Positions 15,383 to 21,781 of a DNA stretch of 48,649 nt are shown here, piece after piece. The position numbers and the translations under genes are program-made. The notes under the pieces were generated by a model. The model was not told the DNA's origin, made no database searches, and saw only the letters and a program-made list of their open reading frames with translations. Position 1 is the stretch's first letter. Each line of letters opens with the position of its first letter. Source of the stretch: Candidatus Bipolaricaulota bacterium (GTDB lineage: Bacteria > Bipolaricaulota > Bipolaricaulia > RBG-16-55-9 > DRXL01); contig CALLJK010000026.1 in assembly GCA_938091745.1 (NCBI GenBank), positions 1 through 48,649 of the forward strand. The letters are read 5' to 3'.

Positions 15383-15405
15383 GGGGCTACTTCAAGTAGC
15401 CCCTT
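15381..15405 (-). terminator. Rho-independent terminator of the gene at 15465
   Basis: A perfect 11-bp stem AAGGGGCTACT (15381-15391) and AGTAGCCCCTT (15395-15405) with a TCA loop. On the minus strand it is followed by the U-rich GTTTCTCTTCC. It separates the 15465-18331 unit from the retropepsin gene. Confidence 0.7.
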
Positions 15406-15464
15406 CCTTCTCCGTCAAGCTGCTGTGCTCTACTCCAATCAAGCTTCAGTAGATAGTTTTTCCA

Positions 15465-16403
15465 TCACCTCCCCTTGAGGAGTCCGGAGATAAAGAGTAG
15501 GGATTCCCTTGCAACATGACGCATACCTTCATCGGTGATTTTATGGAGGTTAGATAGGAGTTTTCTAACAAATGCATCAGTAGCACCTGGAACGGCCCGT
15601 ATGTTAATGTTCCAGATGATGCACCAAATTTCAGGTTCCGGCTCGATCGGTGGTTCGCCGGTCGAGGCGCGTCGTTGTAATAGCACTCTTACGCCTTGTT
15701 CTACTGGGTTTGGAAGATTCTTGAACCCGAGCATGGTCCCAAAATCTCCAAAGGAGACATCGGCTGCGATCACATCTTTGCCTAAAAACCCCCAAGTATC
15801 GAAATATAGTGTGAAAGGTTGTGGAATCTGATCCGATCTTACTCGCACGATCCAAGGCAAGTGGAAGAATCCCTCTTTGTCTATTTTCCCTATTTGGGAA
15901 GCGGTTCTCATACCTGTCTTCGTCGGGAACCGAATAGGTTCATCATCTACACCAAGAACAGTGAGCTTGGTTTGAACGAAACTCACGTTCCCCTTATCGT
16001 CAGCGACCGGTATAGCACCAACTAACTCAAACTGTGCATCTCGAACAAAGATCTGTCCATCTTTGTCTACTCTCACTATGGCAAAGCCTTGCTCGATCTC
16101 CCAAATATAACCTCCTGGAACCGGGATATCCAACAAGGCAGCAGTCACGGGTATAATCTTCCAGCCTCTCGTATCTAAAGTGATATCAAACGGTGCTAAC
16201 TGTTCGAATGCAGCCACCGGTGGTAGCGAGTTCTCCGTGAAGATAGGCACAAGGGCACTTCGAGTCAGCACAACGCTACTTGGGGCCTTTTCGTTCTTAA
16301 CGCCTACTACACCAAGGCCAATGATTGTGATCGCTACAACCGCCAATGCCACAAACGCTAACGTCACTAACTTCCTTCTGCCGTTGAGGAGCTTGCGGAA
16401 CAT
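15465..16403 (-). CDS. Membrane-anchored hypothetical protein
   Basis: I do not recognise this 312-residue protein. It has a short basic N-terminus (MFRKLLNGRRK) followed by a hydrophobic helix (LVTLAFVALAVVAITIIGLG), so it is anchored or secreted, and a predominantly beta extracytoplasmic region with a few hydrophobic strands and a C-terminal helical segment. ATG 16403 is chosen because AAGGAGGG lies 7-13 bases upstream; earlier in-frame starts lack a site. It lies 149 bases downstream of the S55 protease gene on the same strand and is closed by a terminator, so the two may be co-transcribed and functionally linked. Confidence 0.65.
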   Translation of the reverse strand: MFRKLLNGRRKLVTLAFVALAVVAITIIGLGVVGVKNEKAPSSVVLTRSALVPIFTENSLPPVAAFEQLAPFDITLDTRGWKIIPVTAALLDIPVPGGYIWEIEQGFAIVRVDKDGQIFVRDAQFELVGAIPVADDKGNVSFVQTKLTVLGVDDEPIRFPTKTGMRTASQIGKIDKEGFFHLPWIVRVRSDQIPQPFTLYFDTWGFLGKDVIAADVSFGDFGTMLGFKNLPNPVEQGVRVLLQRRASTGEPPIEPEPEIWCIIWNINIRAVPGATDAFVRKLLSNLHKITDEGMRHVARESLLFISGLLKGR

Positions 16404-16552
16404 GGTGATCCCTCCTTCGTAGATTCTGTAGATTCTGTTTGCCGCAAAGCACTCTGCCAACTCCTTCTCCATGATCTCTCTCCTTGTGCTTCTTATTGAT
16501 CAATCTCCTGAATCCGTCCGCACACGCTGAAATGTCTGATGCTCTGCTGCTC

Positions 16553-18331
16553 TCACCCCCTTTGAATCTTAATCTTCTTGCTCGCCTTGCCCTTGACAAA
16601 CCACTCCACCTGTGGCACGCCAAGGGTCACCGAGCCGGCTTCCACAGTAATATGCCCATTGGTCTTGCTCTCGCTGATCGCCTTCACCAATTCTTCAATG
16701 CTAGTGACACTGCGGCGCTCCTCCTCGCGCCCGCCCGCCGCCCGCAGCGTCAGCGTCTCCCCTTCCAGCTCCTCCGGTAGCCTCAAGCTCCCTTCTTGCG
16801 TAAAGGCAGCCCCGCGGAAGGGCCGCAGGATCACCTTGAACTTGACCTCCTCCCCAGGCTTGTATACCTCTTTCTCTGTCTCTAAACCCACGATCTCTGA
16901 GACTTTCGGCTCTTCCGTGAATTCTAAATCGACGATGATCTCCTTGAGATCCACGCGTTGGAAGGGGTTGAACGCTACGTTGGCAATGATCTGAGCCAAC
17001 TGTAAGCTGGGCGCCAATGCCACGTCTTGCCACTCAAAGAAGATGTCACGACGAATGATGCTGAGCGGTGTGCCGTTCTTCACCAAGCGCACCGTGTAGC
17101 TAGCTTTCACCGTACCCCCGCTCACGCGATTGAGCGCGAGATCTAACGCATTCGTCGTGGCCGAGAGCACCAGCGAGGGCAAGAGATCGGCCATCTCGAC
17201 TAAGTCGATGCTGAAGCCCTTCTCGCTACGGCGATCGCGGTCTCGTACCCGAATCTTAAGCGCGACCTGGTCGGGCTCGGCCCCCAAGACCCCGGCGATC
17301 CCCTGAGCGCGATCTTCGCGGATCGTGCCGAGCACCACAGCGTCGGGCGCCCCGTACTTGAAGGGGATCTGCAACGTCCTGAACGTCGTGTAGATGAACG
17401 CCCCAGTCAAGAAGTACTGTGAAGGCCCCTTGAGCAAGAAGGGGTGTCCGAAGGCCAAGAGCTTGTTGCCCTCAACATAGGTGACGGTGCCGATGGAAGT
17501 GAGCGTGACGTCGCCCTTAGCAAGTAGGACAGCCAAGGCACTGCCGGGCTTTAAGTCTCGGGTAGCCTGCCAGCGGCTGCCTGCTACGCCGGTCTCTAAG
17601 AAGGTCAGCCCTTCATTGCCCAGGCGGAACCGACTTGTTTGCTCTAACGAGATGGGCAAGGGAAGCTCAGTCGTCGGCTGCAAGGCCAAGACATCGTCGC
17701 GCTTGGGCCCCGCCGTCAGCAGGGCAAAGCCCCGCGCCCGCAACCCAGAGACGAAGATCAAGTTCTGCGCTTTGCGCGCGAAGAGGGTCTGGACTTGATT
17801 GGCTAGATCCGCAGGAGCAGGCAGCTCTGTGACGAAGCGCAGCTCGCGAATGCGCCCAGAGCGCGATCTCACGGGGATCGTCCCCGAAGGTACTGCAGTG
17901 GACAGAGCTTGCCCTTCGCGCAGCAGTTCTAACATGCTCTCGATCGGGGTCACTAAGGCTAAAGCATCTTGCGGGACCGCCCAGGCCGCCGCCATGCTAA
18001 TCGCTCCGATCAACTTTCCATCCACAAAAACAGGGCTGCCGCTCATTCCCTGGGCGATCCCGCCGGATTCCTCAATTGCTTTGCCGGCGGCTTTGATGAG
18101 GATAAAACTGTTGAGCAATTGCGGCCCCTCGATCACATCAATGACTTCGATGAAAAAGTCTTCAATTGTTGTGCCGCGCACGACCGTCTTGCCGATCCCC
18201 TTCATCCCCGGCTGCACCTGCGAGAAGGGTAAGATTGGGGTTGAAACTTGACTTACTATCTCATATACTGAGGAGAATCCGAAAAGCAGTAGAGCACTTA
18301 GAAAGATCAACAAGCTATGTTTGGTGCGCAT
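16553..18331 (-). CDS. SpoIVB peptidase S55-domain protein
   Basis: This 592-residue protein has a signal peptide or anchor (LLIFLSALLLFGFSSV) and then a SpoIVB-type S55 serine protease domain. The start ILPFSQVQPGMKGIGKTV, the strand FFIEVIDVIE and the nucleophile motif GIAQGMSGSPVF (Ser97) are clear. In B. subtilis SpoIVB is the intercellular signalling protease of sporulation, but homologues occur in non-sporulating deep-branching bacteria with unknown roles. The C-terminal 250 residues are beta-rich with an Ig-like look. CAAGGAG precedes the ATG. An FNR-type site (18385-18398) lies upstream. Confidence 0.82.
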   Translation of the reverse strand: MRTKHSLLIFLSALLLFGFSSVYEIVSQVSTPILPFSQVQPGMKGIGKTVVRGTTIEDFFIEVIDVIEGPQLLNSFILIKAAGKAIEESGGIAQGMSGSPVFVDGKLIGAISMAAAWAVPQDALALVTPIESMLELLREGQALSTAVPSGTIPVRSRSGRIRELRFVTELPAPADLANQVQTLFARKAQNLIFVSGLRARGFALLTAGPKRDDVLALQPTTELPLPISLEQTSRFRLGNEGLTFLETGVAGSRWQATRDLKPGSALAVLLAKGDVTLTSIGTVTYVEGNKLLAFGHPFLLKGPSQYFLTGAFIYTTFRTLQIPFKYGAPDAVVLGTIREDRAQGIAGVLGAEPDQVALKIRVRDRDRRSEKGFSIDLVEMADLLPSLVLSATTNALDLALNRVSGGTVKASYTVRLVKNGTPLSIIRRDIFFEWQDVALAPSLQLAQIIANVAFNPFQRVDLKEIIVDLEFTEEPKVSEIVGLETEKEVYKPGEEVKFKVILRPFRGAAFTQEGSLRLPEELEGETLTLRAAGGREEERRSVTSIEELVKAISESKTNGHITVEAGSVTLGVPQVEWFVKGKASKKIKIQRG

Positions 18332-18384
18332 AATATCATCTCCTTGAATCGCTTTAGCTTAAGTGACGGTGAGCGTTCAGTTCA

Positions 18385-18398
18385 TTGACGGAAATCAA
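18385..18398. promoter_or_regulatory. FNR/CRP-family operator, left of the divergent pair
   Basis: TTGACGGAAATCAA fits TTGAC-N4-ATCAA, one mismatch from a perfect palindrome. It lies about 60 bases upstream of the S55 gene start, near the -42 position relative to a possible TAAGCT -10 (18356-18361, minus strand). Confidence 0.6.
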
Positions 18399-18417
18399 TT
18401 GAAAATGAATTATTCTC

Positions 18418-18431
18418 TTGATCTTTATCAA
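18418..18431. promoter_or_regulatory. FNR/CRP-family operator, right of the divergent pair
   Basis: TTGATCTTTATCAA is a perfect TTGAT-N4-ATCAA palindrome, extended by C and G at the outer positions. Its centre is 33 bases from that of the other operator, about three helical turns. On the plus strand AATAAT at 18452-18457 would be the -10 box, placing the operator centre near -41 of the RHH/Crp operon. Confidence 0.7.
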
Positions 18432-18475
18432 GGTCAGCATTAGGCAATAGCAATAATAGAATGAAATGAATTAAA

Positions 18476-18667
18476 ATGGCAAAAAATAAAGAGCAGTGGC
18501 AACTGACGATCTATGTGCCCAAGGGCTTGAGACGGGAGAAGCCGCTGGAGCGGTTACGGAAGTTAGCCCGCCAGCAGCGCCGCTCTCTAAACTTCCTCGC
18601 CCTCGAGGCGATCTTAAACTACTTGCAAGCCCAGGAGTCGAAGCAGAGCACGATCATCCCGAACTAA
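18476..18667 (+). CDS. Small ribbon-helix-helix-like protein
   Basis: The 63-residue protein has the order of a ribbon-helix-helix DNA-binding protein: a short strand QLTIYVPKG, a helix ERLRKLARQQRR with a turn, then SLNFLALEAILNYL. Such proteins dimerise and bind DNA with the strand; many are antitoxins or regulators. No toxin is next to it. It is followed 29 bases later by the Crp/Fnr-like start, so it probably belongs to the same operon and may act with it on the two FNR boxes upstream. There is no clear ribosome binding site and the leader would be short. Confidence 0.68.
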   Translation: MAKNKEQWQLTIYVPKGLRREKPLERLRKLARQQRRSLNFLALEAILNYLQAQESKQSTIIPN

Positions 18668-18683
18668 ACTGAAAAATAATGAA

Positions 18684-18692
18684 GGGGGGGGG
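18684..18692 (+). other. Nine-base G homopolymer before the Crp/Fnr start
   Basis: A run of nine G residues lies between the RHH gene and the ATG at 18697 and overlaps where a ribosome binding site would be. Such tracts can slip, altering spacing, and are also common sites of sequencing error. Confidence 0.5.
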
Positions 18693-18696
18693 TAGT

Positions 18697-19297
18697 ATGC
18701 GCTCACATATACGACTGTCCGGCTTGCCCCCTCTCCTCAGTGAGAGGGTCTTTACAGTTCTGTAAGCAGATGCGCTTTCGTAAGGGCGAGACGATCTTCG
18801 AGCAGGGCGATCCCGCCTTCGGCTTCTATTGTTTGTGTACAGGAGTGGTGAAGCTGTGGCGGCGGATGCGCAATGGCCGCTGCCAGATTCTCGCTCTCCT
18901 GCGGGAGCCAGGGTTTCTGGTAGGCATAGAGGCCCTCGGCGCAGAGAGGAGAGACTACACTGCTACGGCTCTGGCGGAGAGCCGGCTCTTCTTCATCGCT
19001 CGCGAGGATTTTGGACGGCTGCCGGGACTAGAGCTGCTGAACGCCCTTGTTCAGTTGCTGCGCGTGATGGAGCAGCGGCTTATCGATACGCTGGGCCGAG
19101 GGGCGCGAGAACGGCTGGCACGGCTCCTGCTCGCTCAGCCCTGTGCGCTCACGTTGCAAGAGCTTGCTGGGCTCAGCGGCCTCAGCGTGAAGCACACCTG
19201 TCGGGTGTTGAAGCGCTTCGAGCAACGCGAGTGGATTTGCCATGACGGTCGCATAGTGGAGATCCGTGAGCCACAAGCTCTAGAAAGCTCTCTGTAA
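18697..19297 (+). CDS. Crp/Fnr-family transcriptional regulator, N-terminus out of frame
   Basis: The main frame (GTG 18740 to 19297, 185 residues) has a cyclic-nucleotide-binding-like domain (FRKGETIFEQGDPAFGFY) and a C-terminal helix-turn-helix (LTLQELAGLSGLSVKHTCRV). The expected family N-terminus, RLSGLPPLLSERVFTVL, is instead found in another frame from ATG 18697 to a TAA at 18763-18765. A shift of +1 near 18755-18765 joins the two parts into a normal start. Either translation starts at GTG 18740 or ATG 18770, or the gene is frameshifted, or a sequencing error is present. In the recognition helix the FNR residues VETISR are VKHTCR here, so the base contacts may differ. Six or more Cys residues are scattered through the protein. 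Confidence 0.7.
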
Positions 19298-19435
19298 GTC
19301 TCTGGCGTGTTGGCGAGAAGTCTCAGAAAGAAGCCAATATCATCGGCAATAGCTTCAGCTCGCCCAAAGCTTCGATAGAGTAAATTGCTGTTTCGCATGA
19401 GGCTTGCCCCCAAAATCTGTTTCTGCTATATCAGA

Positions 19436-19466
19436 TTGGACTTCCCTCAGGCAAATCTGGTATGAT
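19436..19466 (+). promoter_or_regulatory. Probable extended -10 promoter of coaD
   Basis: TGGTATGAT (extended -10, box 19461-19466) stands 6 bases before the ATG at 19473, with a weak TTGGAC 19 bases upstream of the box. The mRNA would be leaderless. Confidence 0.5.
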
Positions 19467-19472
19467 CAAGTT

Positions 19473-19970
19473 ATGACCAAAGCGCTTTATCCCGGCAGCT
19501 TCGACCCCATTACGTATGGGCATATCGACATCATCCGAAGAGCGAGAAAGATCTTCGATGAGCTGATCGTCGCGGTCATGCGCAACCCCACTAAGCCCAT
19601 GCTCTTCTCGCTCGAAGAGCGCCATCGCTTAGTGATCGAAGCCCTCCGTGAGGTCGGCCTGGACGACGAGATCACAGTGATTGCGCACGACGGGCTGTTA
19701 GTGCACTTAGCACGCCAGCTTGGGGTTCAAGCGGTCGTGCGCGGATTACGAGCGAGCACCGACTTCGAGTATGAGTTTCAATTGTCTCTGACCAACCGCG
19801 ACCTGGACCCGGAATTTGAGAGCGTCTATCTGATGACCAGTCGGGATTTCTCGTTCATCAGCTCGAGTATTGTCCGTCAAGTCAGAAGCTACGGTGGGGA
19901 TGTCTCGCGCTTCGTTCCCAAGTGTGTTGAGCGTGCCCTGGCTGAAAAGCTCTCTAGAAGCGCACCGTAA
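19473..19970 (+). CDS. coaD: Pantetheine-phosphate adenylyltransferase
   Basis: This 165-residue protein transfers AMP from ATP to 4'-phosphopantetheine, giving dephospho-CoA. It shows the nucleotidyltransferase opening ALYPGSFDPITYGHIDII, with the TxGH motif, and the C-terminal ISSSIVRQVRSYGGDVSRFVP motif. The length is typical. ATG 19473 is chosen because homology begins here and the probable -10 box ends just before it; earlier in-frame starts would add 23 residues without family support. Its end overlaps the convergent membrane protein gene by 17 bases. Confidence 0.93.
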   Translation: MTKALYPGSFDPITYGHIDIIRRARKIFDELIVAVMRNPTKPMLFSLEERHRLVIEALREVGLDDEITVIAHDGLLVHLARQLGVQAVVRGLRASTDFEYEFQLSLTNRDLDPEFESVYLMTSRDFSFISSSIVRQVRSYGGDVSRFVPKCVERALAEKLSRSAP

Positions 19971-20544
19971 AGAGGGGGAGCCTCCACGTCAGTGCACTCA
20001 TGGACGGCTTTAGACTTGGCTGGGCTACAGAGTTGAACCCTACGGTGCCAAACAATGCCGCGTAAAGGATAGGCAGGGAGACGCGTGTCACCGTGTAGAT
20101 GGCCGTGACGTTGAGATCCCATCCTAAGTTCTCCATCAGAAGTTCTGAGACCTTGACGATACCGACGGCATTGAGCCAGCCCGTCCATGATCCGACCATG
20201 GCAAAAACGTAGGTCGAGAGCCAATCAAGGAGATCGCTTCTGATACCGCGCCAGGCCCCAGCAAGAATAATTCCCGCACTTGCTCCTGCGGGAAGGGTGA
20301 TCGTATAGACAGCGATCTGCATCGCGGCAAACCCCAACCCATGACAGAGCTCAGGGTTGGGGGCTTCGCGGCAGAGCGTCGTCACATAAATGAGTTCGAC
20401 CGTTGGTCCTCCAACAAACCCCCCAAGCAACCCAAACACAAATTGCTCCATGAAGAAATCGCTTGGTTGGGGCTGCCCTAACGCTTCCCCCCAACTCCAG
20501 AGAATCCCTAACCCTATATACGCAGCTATGAGCAATCGCTTCAT
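19954..20544 (-). CDS. Putative secreted or membrane protein of unknown function
   Basis: This 196-residue protein has a signal peptide (KRLLIAAYIGLGILWSWGEA) followed by several Gly-rich hydrophobic segments (FGLLGGFVGGPTVELIY, TLPAGASAGIILAGAW) that could be membrane helices or strands, and two Cys in the central region (TLCREAPNPELCHG). It ends in Phe. I do not recognise the family. ATG 20544 is preferred over GTG 20550 because the -10 box at 20555-20560 leaves only 4 bases before the GTG. It is divergent from the metallopeptidase gene. Confidence 0.62.
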   Translation of the reverse strand: MKRLLIAAYIGLGILWSWGEALGQPQPSDFFMEQFVFGLLGGFVGGPTVELIYVTTLCREAPNPELCHGLGFAAMQIAVYTITLPAGASAGIILAGAWRGIRSDLLDWLSTYVFAMVGSWTGWLNAVGIVKVSELLMENLGWDLNVTAIYTVTRVSLPILYAALFGTVGFNSVAQPSLKPSMSALTWRLPLFTVRF

Positions 20545-20554
20545 AGACACTCTA

Positions 20555-20606
20555 GTTGTACTATGAGTCGCTAGATCTTGTCAAATGCGTTCTGCTTCGT
20601 TATACT
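20555..20606. promoter_or_regulatory. Back-to-back promoters sharing the -35 region
   Basis: The plus strand has TTGTCA (20578-20583), a 17-base spacer and TATACT (20601-20606), ending 7 bases before GTG 20614. The minus strand has TTGACA (plus TGTCAA, 20579-20584), an 18-base spacer and TACAAC (plus GTTGTA, 20555-20560). The two -35 boxes overlap by 5 bases, so RNA polymerase can serve only one direction at a time. Confidence 0.7.
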
Positions 20607-20613
20607 GCAGGGC

Positions 20614-20982
20614 GTGGACCGCGCACAGTTTGAGAAGCTCGTTTGGCAGGCTGTCGATAGCCTTCCCCAATTCTTCAAAGAGCGTTTACAGGGCATCATG
20701 ATCGTCGTTCAAGACAGCCCTGATCCTCCTGATGAGACTCTGCTAGGACTCTACGAGGGAGTGCCCTTGACAGAGCGCTCTGTCTTCTCTGATCAGATCA
20801 GGCCCGATATTATCTATATCTTTCAAAAGAATATCGAATCGCTTGCCCAAGGCGACCCAAACGAGATCCGCCGCCAGGTTCGCATCACCGTCATTCACGA
20901 GATAGGGCATTACTTTGGCCTCGACGAAGCCCAATTAGCAGCTTTGGAAGACGAATCAGACGCGGCTCCCTCTGCAAGGTGA
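20614..20982 (+). CDS. Small zincin-like metallopeptidase (PF06262/TTHA0227-like)
   Basis: This 122-residue protein has HEIGHYFGLDE, the HExxH zinc motif plus the downstream GxxD/E that defines the small zincin-like family found in Thermus and others. The typical opening VDRAQFEKLVWQAVDSLPQFF is present. No signal peptide is seen, so it acts in the cytoplasm; substrates are unknown. The GTG at 20614 is chosen because the in-frame start 12 codons upstream lies within the -35 box; the -10 ends 7 bases before this GTG, so the mRNA is leaderless. It ends 92 bases inside the convergent deacetylase gene. Confidence 0.8.
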   Translation: MDRAQFEKLVWQAVDSLPQFFKERLQGIMIVVQDSPDPPDETLLGLYEGVPLTERSVFSDQIRPDIIYIFQKNIESLAQGDPNEIRRQVRITVIHEIGHYFGLDEAQLAALEDESDAAPSAR

Positions 20983-21781
20983 GAGCAGAAATGGGCTGAA
21001 GATCGAAGAGCTCATTGCGTCGGACATAGCTGAAGAGATGGTCTTCGATATAGTGCATTTGGGAGCGATAGCAGTGTATAGCGTGGCACTTGCGTTCAAG
21101 CTGTTCAGCGCGCAGCTCGTGAGTGATCCAGTGAGCTCCTTGTTGCAGCGATCGTGGGGGGAGCAGCGGCTTATCCAAGCACTTCCCCGCAGGGAACGGC
21201 CAGGCTCCATAATGAACGAGATAGTGTCGGAGTTGCGGGTGCAAGCCGCTCTTGTGCAGCGCGGCGCGCGTGAAGAGATAGACAGCGTGATGATCGCCGT
21301 GGCGATCTCGTGGGTGCGGAAGATAGATCACTTGGGGGTGCTCTTTGATCATGATCTCGTGGAGGTCAGAAGAGAGAGCTTCGTGGGTGTAGGGAGCGCC
21401 TGGCCGATAGGCCCACTCGTAGGGAACTGCGCAGGCTTTCGTATAGGGCGACGTATGGGGCTTGGAGCTATCAGCCCACAGATGCATTAAGCTTCGGTCT
21501 GGATACCCCAACGCGATGACGCGCTTCTCGTGCACCCCAAGAATCTGAAGCGCTTGGAGCGATTCACGATAGCGCCGCTCTCCCAGGCGCAAGAAGTGCC
21601 GTGAAGACAGGAACAGCCCGCGGCGCTGCCCGTCCCCGCAGGTCACCAATAAGACTTTGACAACATGCCCCTTGCGCAAGTGCTCTTGGATCACCCCGCC
21701 GGTAGCCAGCACTTCGTCATCGGGGTGTGGGGCGATCACCAGCACGCGCGGAGCCCTTCTTTTTCTAGAGGACCGCGACAT
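20891..21781 (-). CDS. PIG-L/LmbE-family deacetylase
   Basis: This 296-residue protein has the LmbE zinc motif APHPDDEVLATGG (His19, Asp21, Asp22) and the second metal motif HPRDRHGDHHA. The family removes N-acetyl groups from GlcNAc-type sugars, including those in bacillithiol, mycothiol and teicoplanin-like pathways; the substrate here is unknown. The start overlaps the lon 3' end by 17 bases, so the two are coupled. Its last 30 residues, overlapping the convergent metallopeptidase gene, are not needed for the fold. Confidence 0.83.
   Translation of the reverse strand: MSRSSRKRRAPRVLVIAPHPDDEVLATGGVIQEHLRKGHVVKVLLVTCGDGQRRGLFLSSRHFLRLGERRYRESLQALQILGVHEKRVIALGYPDRSLMHLWADSSKPHTSPYTKACAVPYEWAYRPGAPYTHEALSSDLHEIMIKEHPQVIYLPHPRDRHGDHHAVYLFTRAALHKSGLHPQLRHYLVHYGAWPFPAGKCLDKPLLPPRSLQQGAHWITHELRAEQLERKCHAIHCYRSQMHYIEDHLFSYVRRNELFDLQPISALTLQREPRLIRLPKLLIGLRRGQSNALSRE

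Noticed and set aside
19135-19413. Minus-strand frame of 92 codons overlapping the Crp/Fnr 3' end
   Set aside because: The first 40 residues look vaguely protein-like, but the rest is antisense to the helix-turn-helix of the regulator; no clear ribosome binding site or promoter was seen.
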